Assembly: GCA_934167495.1 (NCBI GenBank)
Contig: CAKPKP010000023.1
Coordinates: 1-14,234, forward strand
Length of the DNA stretch: 14,234 bases
Origin: an uncultured Clostridia bacterium
GTDB lineage: Bacteria > Bacillota > Clostridia > TANB77 > CAG-508
Direction: 5' to 3'
Each line of letters opens with the position of its first letter. Position 1 is the stretch's first letter. Positions 6,642 to 14,205 of the stretch are shown piece after piece. Below the pieces are notes generated by a model. It searched no databases. It saw nothing but the letters and a program-made list of their open reading frames with translations, and was not told where the DNA came from. Position numbers and translations under genes: made by a program.

Positions 6642-7197
6642 ATGTTTGTTTGGAATTTAAAAATTAATCGGAAATTTTTGGTTAAAATTATTCTTAGGAA
6701 TTGCTATTATTTTGTGTACAATTCTTTTTGGAATATCTGTTTATAAAATTTTTATTAAAAATGTATTTTCTGAAAATATTACTGTTGATGACTCTATAAC
6801 TCCGCCAAATATTGCTAATATTTCAGATAATAATTATACAAACATTTTAAAAGAAGTTCATGATGATTTAAATAGTTATATTGGTCAAACAATTTCGTTT
6901 ACAGGTTTTGTTTATAGAGTTTCAGATATAAAAGATGATGAATTTATTTTGGCAAGAAATATGATTATTAATTCAGATAATCAAACCGTAGTTGTTGGAT
7001 TTTTATGTAAATGTACAAATGCAAAAAACTTTGCAGATGGAACTTGGGTTAATATAACTGGTACTATTTCAAAGGGAGATTACCATGGTGAAATTCCTGT
7101 ACTTCAAATAACTAATATTTCAAGCACAAATAAACCTGAAAATGAATTTGTTTATCCCCCTGATGATTACTATGTTCCAACATCTGTAATATTTTAA
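6642..7197 (+). CDS. membrane-anchored OB-fold protein (DUF1980/TIGR03943 C-terminal-like), frameshifted near its start
   Basis: The only plus-strand gene. The globular part resembles the C-terminal domain of the TIGR03943/DUF1980 (YcgQ-like) putative permease subunits: LNSYIGQTISFTGFVYR, EFILARNMI, VVVGFLC, WVNITGTI and a close near NEFVYPPDD. The best start is ATG 6642, 9 nt after AAGGAG (6627-6632), but that frame closes after about 35 codons. The matching frame opens at 6661, right after a TAA, and reads KLIGNFWLKLFLGIAIILC, a convincing membrane anchor. Removing one A from the A5 run at 6659-6663 fuses both into a 184-residue protein with one N-terminal membrane segment. As the sequence stands, only a TTG at 6712 without a good ribosome site could start the 161-residue remainder. 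Metal or permease links of the family are only suggestive. It runs tail to tail into ytvI with 3 nt between stops. Confidence 0.75.
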
Positions 7198-7200
7198 CTA

Positions 7201-8298
7201 TTATTTTCTCTCAAATATTGATTTTACAACACCTTTATCAATCATAGTACCATATACACTTTTTACTATTATTAAAATAATAGGTCCTACTAATAATCCT
7301 AATACCCCTATTATTTTAAAACCTGTATACATTGCTATTAATGTAAATATTGGATGAATTCCTATTTCATTACTAACTATTCTAGGTTCCATAAATTGTC
7401 TTACAACTATTATTACTATATATAAAATTATAAGTGCAATTGCTAAGTTTATATCTCCATTTATTGCAGAAATAATAGCCCATGGTATCATTACAGTTCC
7501 TGAACCTAATATAGGAAGTGCATCTACAAATCCTATTCCTAATGCTGCTAATAATGGATATTCAACATTTAATCCGCAGAATTTAAATATAAATAGCCCA
7601 ATAAGCACAATAACAAATGATATTATAATTAATATTATTTGTGCTTTTAAATATGCTCCAAGTGACGTAGTTATTTCTTTTAAGTGAACACTAAATCTTT
7701 TTACCCAAGTTTTTGGAAAATGATGTTCTAATTGGTCTAACATATAAAATCTATCTGTACATATAAAATATATAGCTAATATTGTTATTCCTATTGATAT
7801 ACATATTTTTGGTACTTGCGTAATCCATGTTAAAACTGAGTTTAACATTCTTTTTATTACTTCTGTTAAAGTACTTAAAAAATCATTTGATGAGCTTTGA
7901 AAAAAAGATATTACTTCATCTGGAAATTTTATTCTGCTTGTATCAAATTTTTCTATAATAAACTTTATAAAATTATTGGCATTATCAAAATATGTATTTA
8001 TTCCTTGTAGTAAATTATAGACTTCAGATATCAAACTAGTAATAGCCCATATTGTTACAGCGATAATTATTACAGATACAAATATAAGTACAATAATTGC
8101 ACTAGTCTTTCTACTTAACTTAGTTTTATTTATAACTTTTCTAATAATTGGTTCTATACATAAAGATATTATAAATGCTATTAAAAATGGCATAAAAAAT
8201 ATCATCATTTTTAAGCTAACACAAAATAAAATGATACTTAAAACAAAAAATATTAATCTTCTAGTAACTTTTGACCAATATCCCATATCTATTATCAA
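7201..8298 (-). CDS. ytvI: YtvI-like sporulation integral membrane protein, AI-2E transporter family
   Basis: About 365 residues with several hydrophobic segments: a membrane pair near the N-terminus (about 15-55), one near 65-90, a long central soluble region (about 95-160), and a dense membrane block from about 165 to the end. The motif GFVDALPILGSGTVMIPWAI and the stretch VRQFMEPRIVSNEIGIHPIFTLIAMY are typical of AI-2E/PerM family proteins and closest, from memory, to the sporulation protein YtvI. Transport substrate is unknown for this branch. A GTG at 8307 overlaps the ribosome site AGGAG (8311-8307), so TTG 8298, with 8-nt spacing, is the likely start. It has its own promoter. The sporulation link is inferred from family resemblance. 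Confidence 0.87.
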   Translation of the reverse strand: MIIDMGYWSKVTRRLIFFVLSIILFCVSLKMMIFFMPFLIAFIISLCIEPIIRKVINKTKLSRKTSAIIVLIFVSVIIIAVTIWAITSLISEVYNLLQGINTYFDNANNFIKFIIEKFDTSRIKFPDEVISFFQSSSNDFLSTLTEVIKRMLNSVLTWITQVPKICISIGITILAIYFICTDRFYMLDQLEHHFPKTWVKRFSVHLKEITTSLGAYLKAQIILIIISFVIVLIGLFIFKFCGLNVEYPLLAALGIGFVDALPILGSGTVMIPWAIISAINGDINLAIALIILYIVIIVVRQFMEPRIVSNEIGIHPIFTLIAMYTGFKIIGVLGLLVGPIILIIVKSVYGTMIDKGVVKSIFERK

Positions 8299-8322
8299 TT
8301 TAATCACTCCTGAATTATATAT

Positions 8323-8350
8323 ATCATATAAGCTTTGAAAAAAGTGTCAA
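8323..8350 (-). promoter_or_regulatory. promoter for ytvI
   Basis: Minus strand: perfect -35 TTGACA (8350-8345), 16-bp spacer, -10 TATGAT (8328-8323), immediately after the terminator hairpin of the CBS gene and about 25 nt before the ytvI start. Confidence 0.65.
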
Positions 8351-8388
8351 AATTTTGGACAGACTTAATATTTAATCTGTCCAAAATT
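8351..8388 (-). terminator. hairpin terminator after the CBS-domain gene
   Basis: AATTTTGGACAGA (8351-8363) and TCTGTCCAAAATT (8376-8388) are perfect 13-bp arms around a 12-nt loop in which TTAA / TTAA can also pair. It begins 12 nt beyond the CBS gene stop. On the minus strand the stem ends in TTTT and a T6 run follows after GACAC, so it can act as a terminator although the U-tract is interrupted. Confidence 0.7.
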
Positions 8389-8400
8389 AATGTTTAATTT

Positions 8401-8838
8401 TTATCTATCGTTTTTCTTATTACATCCACATATACATTCCATAGTATTTCCTAAAGTTTCCTTTGATATTCCATCATTTTTAGCTATATCACTTAATGTT
8501 AATATTCCTACAACTTTTCCATCTTGTATTACAGGTAATCTTCTTATTTGATTATCTGACATAGTTTGAGTTACACTATTTATTTCTGTATCTGGAGTTG
8601 TTTTAATTACTTGTGTTGTCATTATTTCAGATACTTTTGTGTTTGCACAATTCTTTCCACATGCTACTCCTCTTAAAATTATATCTCTATCTGTTACAAA
8701 TCCTACAACGTTTCCAGCTTCTTCACATACAGGTATGCAACCTATATGATTTTCATTCATTAATTTTGCAACATTTTCAAGTGTATCTCCTGGATTTGTA
8801 TAAATAACATTATTGCACATACATTCTTTAACTCTCAT
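8401..8838 (-). CDS. Cys-rich double CBS-domain protein
   Basis: A 145-residue protein starting at ATG 8838, with GAAGG (8850-8846) 7 nt upstream. Two CBS motifs span about 1-60 and 68-128; each has the expected GxVVGFVTDRDI or GKVVGILTLSDIA ending. Paired CBS domains form a Bateman module that usually binds adenosine nucleotides and senses energy state. Unusual for so small a protein are nine cysteines: CMC near the start, GCIPVC in the first domain, CGKNC between domains, and a C-terminal tail with CICGC. These could bind metal or act in redox sensing, though that is inference. It forms a single-gene unit between two hairpin terminators. Its target is unknown. Confidence 0.9.
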   Translation of the reverse strand: MRVKECMCNNVIYTNPGDTLENVAKLMNENHIGCIPVCEEAGNVVGFVTDRDIILRGVACGKNCANTKVSEIMTTQVIKTTPDTEINSVTQTMSDNQIRRLPVIQDGKVVGILTLSDIAKNDGISKETLGNTMECICGCNKKNDR

Positions 8839-8899
8839 AAAAATACCTTCCTTTCATTTATATATAATATTTTTATCATTTTAATTATTTTTTATGCAA

Positions 8900-8934
8900 A
8901 AAAGAAAGCTTGAAATAATTTCAAACTTTCTTTT
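8900..8934 (-). terminator. long intrinsic terminator after the coiled-coil gene
   Basis: On the minus strand AAAAGAAAGTTTGAAA (8934-8919) pairs with TTTCAAGCTTTCTTTT (8915-8900) over 16 bp with one G-U pair and a 3-nt loop, followed by further T residues. On the plus strand the same position is a mismatch, which supports the minus-strand reading. It lies about 20 nt after the stop of the 327-residue gene. Confidence 0.85.
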
Positions 8935-8952
8935 ATAATTTTCTATTTTAAT

Positions 8953-9936
8953 TTATATTGAAGCATCGATATAATCTGTTATTCTTTTGATTTCATGAGC
9001 CATTGTGTTTGCATATTTTGCTTCTTCTTTTTTAGTATCGTCTATATTATCATATCCATTTTTACTTAAAAATCTATATGATTCTATTTCTAGTTGTTCT
9101 TGTTTTGATATTTTTCTTGTATCTACTGGTAACAATTTATTTTGTTTTTCATCTATTATCTTTTTTACTTTTTCATCTTTTATAACAAAATTTTGATATA
9201 ATTCATCTCTTATTCTTTTTATTTCATTCATTTCATCTTCTAATAATTCTGTATCATTTGCATTATCCTCTAAAAACATATCAATTGTTGCTACCATATT
9301 ATGAATACTATAATTTTTTTCTACTCCCCAAGTTTCTTGAAATACTCTTTTTACTTCTTTTCTTTTAAATTCTATTTGTTCTTTTTTTATTTCATCTATT
9401 TTGCCTTTTCCAGTTATTATCTCAATAAACTTTTTTAAAAATGTTGCACATTCAAGTTCATCTTCATCAGCATCAAGAACTCTTAATTCTGCACCTGTTT
9501 TTAATTTTATTATTTTTGACCATATTTGTCTTTTTAATTCGTTTTCTTCTACTATAGTCATTTCTTCAAATCTATCATATTTTAAACCTTGAATTTTACT
9601 TTTTGGATTATTTAAATAATTCATTAATGTAGATACTTTTAAAATAACATCACCTAATTTTCTTAAGCTATCATCATCTATATTTTCGTCATTTACTAAC
9701 TCATCTAACTTTTCTAATCGTTTGCTTAATTCTTCAATTTCTTTCTTTATTGCAAAACAATTATTTAACGCATGATATTTAACACCAATTTTTTGAGCAA
9801 TTCGTGCATGGTTTTGTTCTTTTGTTATTAAATTATCTACTTTTTTATTCATTTCTTCTAAAAGAAGTATATTATCAACACTATTCTGTTTTGCTGATAC
9901 TTCTAATATTTCTAAATCATTATTTAATCTTTCCAT
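8953..9936 (-). CDS. uncharacterised coiled-coil-rich protein
   Basis: I do not recognise this 327-residue protein. It starts at ATG 9936 with GGAG (9950-9947) 10 nt upstream. It is strongly charged, rich in Lys, Glu, Asp, Ile and Asn, and almost wholly helical in character, with heptad-like stretches near 15-45, 60-85 (CFAIKKEIEELSKRLEKLDE) and 235-270. There is no signal peptide, membrane segment or recognisable catalytic motif, so it is probably cytoplasmic. It contains only two cysteines (CFAIKK and LECATF). It follows the Lon-like protease gene by 58 nt with no visible terminator, and a strong terminator follows it, so the pair probably shares a transcript. This hints at a functional tie, such as adaptor, regulator or substrate, but nothing in the sequence proves one. 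Confidence 0.8.
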   Translation of the reverse strand: MERLNNDLEILEVSAKQNSVDNILLLEEMNKKVDNLITKEQNHARIAQKIGVKYHALNNCFAIKKEIEELSKRLEKLDELVNDENIDDDSLRKLGDVILKVSTLMNYLNNPKSKIQGLKYDRFEEMTIVEENELKRQIWSKIIKLKTGAELRVLDADEDELECATFLKKFIEIITGKGKIDEIKKEQIEFKRKEVKRVFQETWGVEKNYSIHNMVATIDMFLEDNANDTELLEDEMNEIKRIRDELYQNFVIKDEKVKKIIDEKQNKLLPVDTRKISKQEQLEIESYRFLSKNGYDNIDDTKKEEAKYANTMAHEIKRITDYIDASI

Positions 9937-9994
9937 AATAATTTATCTCCATGTTTTTTATTCATTTTATTTGTTAGATTTAAATTGACATTTT

Positions 9995-12385
9995 TTATTT
10001 CATTTCTGCACTAGTTTTAGCAAATTTTTTCAATTTTTCATATGCTAAATGATATATTGTTCCTGCTGGGAAATTACCATTTTTATCTTTTTTACCGGCT
10101 GGAACTCCTGTTAATATTTCAATTCCCTCTTCTATTGTTCTTACTGCATAAATATGGAATTCACCTTTTTTTACAGATTCTATTACTTCATCTGATAGGT
10201 TTAAATTTCTTACATTTTGAATTGGCATAATTACTCCATGTTGTCCATTAAATCCTCGCATTTTGCATATTTGATAAAATCCTTCTATTTTTTCATTTAC
10301 TCCACCAATAGGTTGAATTTCACCTTTTTGATTTACAGAACCTGTAACTGCAATAGATTGATTTATTGGAATTCCAGATAAACTAGAAAGTATTGCATAT
10401 GCTTCTGTTGAAGATGCACTATCTCCATCAACTCCACCATAAAGTTGTTCAAAACATACACTTGCTGTAAGAGAAAGTGGCATGTCTTGTGCAAATAATT
10501 CACCTAAATATCCTGTTAATATAAGAACACCTTTAGAATGTGATGAGCCAGATAAGTCTACTTCTCTTTCAATATTTATAATACCTTCTTTACCCATGTA
10601 AGTATTTGCAGTTATTTTTGAAGGTTTTCCAAAAGAATAATCTCCTATAGTTATTACTGTTAATCCGTTTATTTGACCTACTTGGAAACCATCTGTATCT
10701 ATTAATAAAGTTTCTTCTTTTATCATTTGTAAATATTTTGCATCATATTTCTTTACTCTTTCAATTCTTTCATCTAGGGCTTTTTGAATGAAATCTTTTG
10801 TTATTACTTTTGATTTTGCAAGTTTAGCCCATGTTGAAGCTTCTCCTACTATTTGTCCTATCTCACCAAATTGTGTTGAAAGTTTATGTTTATCGCCTGC
10901 TAATTTTGATGAAAACTCAACAACTTTTGCCATTGCTTCTTTATCTAGACCTATTAATTCCTCTTGTTCGCAAAAACTGCATACAAACTTTGAAAGTCTT
11001 TCTATATTTTCTAATGTTTTTGGTGCATCTTCTTCAAATTCTACTTTAATTTTAAACAATTTTCTAAAATCATCATCCATAGATAATAAAGTGTGATAAA
11101 TATTAGAATTTCCTATTAATAAAACTTTTACATCTAATGGTATTGGCTCTGGTTTTAAAGAAACTAAAACCATTGAAGAACGTTGATCTACTGTGTTCTC
11201 TATAGCTATTTTCTTAATTGTTAAAGCTTTTTTCAAAGCTTCATAGCAAGCTGGATTAGATAATAAATCTTTTGCTTGAAACATTATATATCCACCATTT
11301 GCTTGATGTAATATACCTGGTTTTAACATAGTGTAATCTGTTTTTAAAACTCCATATTGATTCTCATATTCTAATCTTCCAAATATATTATGATAACTAT
11401 AATTATTATCCATTATTACTGGAGCACCTGTTAAATTACTATTATCTATAAATAAGTTTACTCTATAATTTAACCAAGGTTCCTTATTTTCACTTCTTGG
11501 ATTTTGATTAGGATTTTTTCCATCAGTATCTGCTTCTAGGAAACAACTAATATTTTTTAATATATCTTTCTTTATTCCATCTAAAAAAGTACTTAATTTT
11601 TTATTTCTCTTATAATTTGCTTTAATTGAATTTATATGAACATTTATTGTAAGTAAAGCAATATTTGCTTGCCATTCTTCGATTTTTTTATCTGAAGCTT
11701 TTTCTATAGCTTTTATCTCAGCAAGTGCTTCAAATATTTGCTCTTGAACTATGTCTGATTTTTCTTCAAATTTTCTTTTTATCTCTTCATCTAATTTTTC
11801 AAATTCTTCTTCTGCTAAAGTTTTTCCATCTAGTACTGGCATCATATAAATACCATTTTGAGCAGATTGAACTTGGAATCCATGTTTTAATGTTCTTTCA
11901 TTTAGTTTTTCTAATAATACTGTCCTTTTTTCTTCAAATTCTTGCTTTATTATTTTTTTCTCTTTTTCAAAATCATCATTATTAAATGTTTTCTTTATAT
12001 CTTTCTTTATATCTTTTATGAAACTATCCATTGTTTCTTTGAAAACTTTTCCTTGACCTGCTGGGAAAGATACTGCAACTGGCTCATTTGGATTTTCAAA
12101 ATTATATATATAACACCAATCATTTGGGACTTTTTCTTTTTCTGATTTTTGCAATAAATATTTTTTTGTATACATTGTTTTTCCAACACCAGTTGGACCT
12201 TCTAGATACAAATTATATCCTTTTACATCTATATCTAAGCCGAATTGTAATGCTTTTATTCCTCTTTCTTGACCATATATTAAATCTGTTGTGTCAACAA
12301 TCTCTTTTGTTGTATCGAATTTAAATACATTTGGATTACATATATCTTTTAAATCTTTTGCTGATAGTTCATTATTTTTTCTCAT
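9995..12385 (-). CDS. Lon-like AAA+ ATP-dependent protease (LonB/LonC/YcbZ type)
   Basis: A 796-residue protein starting at ATG 12385 with AGGAGG (12398-12393) 7 nt upstream. Instead of the classical LonA N-domain it begins directly with an AAA+ module: Walker A GPTGVGKT at 63-70, then a long charged helical insertion (about 120-260) and the typical GILHQANGGYIMFQAKDLL near 357-375. The C-terminal Lon protease domain has the catalytic serine in GDSASS (S656) and the lysine in PIGGVNEKIEGF (K699), so the Ser-Lys dyad is intact. Substrates of these Lon-like proteases are mostly unknown. No membrane segment is seen, unlike LonB of Bacillus. The gene has its own promoter and probably carries the downstream coiled-coil gene on the same transcript. 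Confidence 0.92.
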   Translation of the reverse strand: MRKNNELSAKDLKDICNPNVFKFDTTKEIVDTTDLIYGQERGIKALQFGLDIDVKGYNLYLEGPTGVGKTMYTKKYLLQKSEKEKVPNDWCYIYNFENPNEPVAVSFPAGQGKVFKETMDSFIKDIKKDIKKTFNNDDFEKEKKIIKQEFEEKRTVLLEKLNERTLKHGFQVQSAQNGIYMMPVLDGKTLAEEEFEKLDEEIKRKFEEKSDIVQEQIFEALAEIKAIEKASDKKIEEWQANIALLTINVHINSIKANYKRNKKLSTFLDGIKKDILKNISCFLEADTDGKNPNQNPRSENKEPWLNYRVNLFIDNSNLTGAPVIMDNNYSYHNIFGRLEYENQYGVLKTDYTMLKPGILHQANGGYIMFQAKDLLSNPACYEALKKALTIKKIAIENTVDQRSSMVLVSLKPEPIPLDVKVLLIGNSNIYHTLLSMDDDFRKLFKIKVEFEEDAPKTLENIERLSKFVCSFCEQEELIGLDKEAMAKVVEFSSKLAGDKHKLSTQFGEIGQIVGEASTWAKLAKSKVITKDFIQKALDERIERVKKYDAKYLQMIKEETLLIDTDGFQVGQINGLTVITIGDYSFGKPSKITANTYMGKEGIINIEREVDLSGSSHSKGVLILTGYLGELFAQDMPLSLTASVCFEQLYGGVDGDSASSTEAYAILSSLSGIPINQSIAVTGSVNQKGEIQPIGGVNEKIEGFYQICKMRGFNGQHGVIMPIQNVRNLNLSDEVIESVKKGEFHIYAVRTIEEGIEILTGVPAGKKDKNGNFPAGTIYHLAYEKLKKFAKTSAEMK

Positions 12386-12411
12386 TTGTATTCCTCCTAA
12401 TTTTTATCTCC

Positions 12412-12444
12412 TTTGATTTTATATCAAATTAAATTTTATTTCAA
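12412..12444 (-). promoter_or_regulatory. promoter for the Lon-like gene with overlapping dyad
   Basis: Minus strand: -35 TTGAAA (12444-12439), 17-bp spacer, -10 TAAAAT (12421-12416), in the 68-bp gap after rimI. A dyad TTTGAT / ATCAAA (12412-12417 and 12423-12428) overlaps the -10 and could be an operator, though AT-rich dyads are common here. Confidence 0.5.
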
Positions 12445-12453
12445 TTAGTTTTT

Positions 12454-12906
12454 CTATTTTTTATTAATATTATTTAAATTTAAAGTCATAATAATTGCAT
12501 CATCTTCATTATTATAATATTTCTTTCTTTTTCCTAATTTCTCAAATCCATAATTTAAATATAATTTTTGTGCAATTTCATTCTTTTCATTTACTTCTAA
12601 TGTTAAAGTTTCTCTTTCCTTTGTTTCTGCTAACTTAATTAATTCTTCTAGAATATTTGAACCTATTTTCATATTTCTTTTATCTTTTTTTACTACAATA
12701 TCTGTAATATGTATATCTACTGGACTTATCCAAATTCCTGCAAATCCAACAATCTCATTGTTTAACCTTGCAACTATGTATTCTGAATTTTCATTTTGTA
12801 ATTCTTGCCTAAAAATATTTTCATTCCAAAAATCATCAAACTCTGTAGATAAAATTGAAGCTATCTCATTTAAATCATTTGTTGTCATTTTTGAAATTGA
12901 AACCAT
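12454..12906 (-). CDS. rimI: RimI, ribosomal protein bS18 alanine N-acetyltransferase
   Basis: A 150-residue single GNAT domain. In the family it transfers acetyl from acetyl-CoA to the N-terminal alanine of S18, though in Gram-positives the substrate range is less certain. Visible are the N-terminal strand-helix (MVSISKMTTNDLNEIASI), the central strands EYIVARLNNEIVGFAGIW and ITDIVV, the pyrophosphate loop KRNMKIGSNIL, and LEVNEKNEIAQKLYLNYGF followed by KRKKYY, which carries the Glu and Tyr expected of RimI. In the Q/RxxGxG/A loop the first Gly is replaced by Lys (RNMKIGS), a mild deviation. The start ATG overlaps the tsaB stop (TAATG), so the two are translationally coupled. Confidence 0.92.
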   Translation of the reverse strand: MVSISKMTTNDLNEIASILSTEFDDFWNENIFRQELQNENSEYIVARLNNEIVGFAGIWISPVDIHITDIVVKKDKRNMKIGSNILEELIKLAETKERETLTLEVNEKNEIAQKLYLNYGFEKLGKRKKYYNNEDDAIIMTLNLNNINKK

Positions 12907-13580
12907 TATTTTTTCATCCTTTCTGCTTGTGATTTTCTTAAATATTTAGGAATTATTGTATCAGCATTTTCTATTATTCCCATTTTATATTTTGAATATC
13001 CCGCTTCTCCTACACTTTTTGCACTTTGAACATTTTTATCATCAGATACAAATTTTGCATTTTCTATCTTAGATTGAATTAATTCTTTATGCATTACTGC
13101 ACCATCACCTACAAAAGTTATATTATTGTATTTTTTTATTTGTTCTAAAACATTATTGATATCATCTGCCATATATTCTTCCAAAGGATTATGCATGTCA
13201 TCAAATATTCCAGCGTAAACTTGATTATTTCTAGCATCTATTAATGCACAAATATTTTCATCTACATTTTTTATATTATAAGCCAATCCCTCTAATGAAG
13301 TTACAGCTACTATCGGAACACTTAAAACCTCTGCTATAGCTTTAACACTTGCAACACCTATTCTAATTCCTGTAAAAGATCCAGGTCCTACAACAACAGC
13401 TATTAATTCAATAGAATTTAATTTTACATTATTATCTTGTAATGTTTTTTCTATTAATGGCATTAAATTTTCTGAATGTGTTTTTCCATCATTTATAGAA
13501 TTTTCTACTATACATTTATCATCTTCCATTATTGCAACTGAACATACATTACTAGATGTATCAACTGATAATATTTTCAT
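12906..13580 (-). CDS. tsaB: TsaB, t6A tRNA modification complex scaffold
   Basis: A 224-residue protein (YeaZ family) starting at ATG 13580 with GGAG and 7-nt spacing. It joins TsaD and TsaE in making N6-threonylcarbamoyladenosine at position 37 of ANN-decoding tRNAs. The N-terminus MKILSVDTSSNVCSVAIM is the ASKHA-type phosphate-1 strand, and VVGPGSFTGIRIGVASVKAIA (about 64-84) is the hallmark of TsaB. The length is normal. It is 18 nt downstream of tsaE and overlaps rimI by one base. tsaD is not in the window, where many Firmicutes have it next in line. Confidence 0.95.
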   Translation of the reverse strand: MKILSVDTSSNVCSVAIMEDDKCIVENSINDGKTHSENLMPLIEKTLQDNNVKLNSIELIAVVVGPGSFTGIRIGVASVKAIAEVLSVPIVAVTSLEGLAYNIKNVDENICALIDARNNQVYAGIFDDMHNPLEEYMADDINNVLEQIKKYNNITFVGDGAVMHKELIQSKIENAKFVSDDKNVQSAKSVGEAGYSKYKMGIIENADTIIPKYLRKSQAERMKK

Positions 13581-13598
13581 TTTATTACTCCATTCTAA

Positions 13599-14051
13599 CT
13601 ACAATTTACTAATTATTTCTTCATATTTTTTTCCATATGCTTCTATATTTAAAGTTCTTACATTTTCGTTTTCAAAATTTCTTTCAAAAGTTATTTTAAT
13701 ATGCTCTTTTGGAACAATCTGTTCAATAATCTCTCCCCATTCAATTACGCAAATTCCTTTTGAAAAATATTCTTCTCCGCCGATTGCATAAAATTCATCA
13801 AGTTCTTCTATTCTATATACATCAAAATGATATATATTTATATCCCCTTTTTTATATTCGTTTACTATAGTAAACGTAGGACTTGATATCTCATTTTCTA
13901 ATCCATAATAACTTAAAAAACCTTCTGTAAATTTGGTTTTTCCTGAACCTAAATCCCCAGAAAGTATTATAACATCGCCATTTTTCAATTCTTTAGCAAT
14001 CTTTTTTGCTATCTCTTTTGTTTCATTTTCTGAGTGTGATACTAATTTCAT
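13599..14051 (-). CDS. tsaE: TsaE, t6A tRNA modification ATPase
   Basis: A 150-residue P-loop ATPase (YjeE family) that binds TsaB-TsaD and drives turnover of the t6A-forming complex. The Walker A is SGDLGSGKT at about 31-39, followed by the switch-like SSPTFTIVNEY, the HFDVYRIE strand and VIEWGE, all conserved in TsaE. I take ATG 14051 as the start: a GTG one codon earlier (14054) is possible, but AAAGG upstream fits the ATG better. It is the first gene of tsaE-tsaB-rimI, headed by a near-consensus promoter. Confidence 0.95.
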   Translation of the reverse strand: MKLVSHSENETKEIAKKIAKELKNGDVIILSGDLGSGKTKFTEGFLSYYGLENEISSPTFTIVNEYKKGDINIYHFDVYRIEELDEFYAIGGEEYFSKGICVIEWGEIIEQIVPKEHIKITFERNFENENVRTLNIEAYGKKYEEIISKL

Positions 14052-14088
14052 CACTATTCACCTTTTTCTTTCACTTATTGTTAAAAAT

Positions 14089-14117
14089 ATTGTAATTTAT
14101 TATATAATATTTGTCAA
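14089..14117 (-). promoter_or_regulatory. promoter for tsaE-tsaB-rimI
   Basis: Minus strand: perfect -35 TTGACA (14117-14112), 17-bp spacer, -10 TACAAT (14094-14089), about 38 nt before the tsaE start. This is the best sigma-A promoter in the window. Confidence 0.8.
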
Positions 14118-14130
14118 TAGTTGTCGCTAT

Positions 14131-14205
14131 TTCCCTTGGCATGTCACTGTGTGTCATTGGGGACGGAGTGGAGTGCGGAAAATAATACCACACCCAGTCC
14201 GTCCC
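14131..14205. repeat. GC-rich imperfect hairpin, REP- or MITE-like element
   Basis: GGGACGGA (14160-14167) pairs perfectly with TCCGTCCC (14198-14205). The stem continues imperfectly inward: GTGGAGTGCGG on one side (14168-14178), CCACACCCAG on the other (14188-14197), with a G-G mismatch, a bulged A and a C-A mismatch, closed by a 9-nt loop. It is preceded by TGTCA repeats (14141-14156). The GC content contrasts sharply with the flanks. TGTCA next to GGGGACGG is reminiscent, from memory, of dispersed repeats in Firmicutes linked to REP-associated transposases. No T-tract directly follows on either strand (a T8 run starts about 11 nt after the stem on the plus strand), so a terminator role is possible but weak. 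Confidence 0.5.

Noticed and set aside
10788..11096. Plus-strand frames antisense to the Lon-like gene, and similar Ser/Phe/Leu-rich frames antisense to secA, rimI and tsaE
   Set aside because: They mirror the codon pattern of the real gene on the other strand and have no ribosome sites or family features.
12412..12428. Hairpin after rimI as a terminator of the tsa operon
   Set aside because: The 6-bp stem is purely AT-rich at its ends and has no T-tract; it is more consistent with an operator-like dyad over the next promoter.
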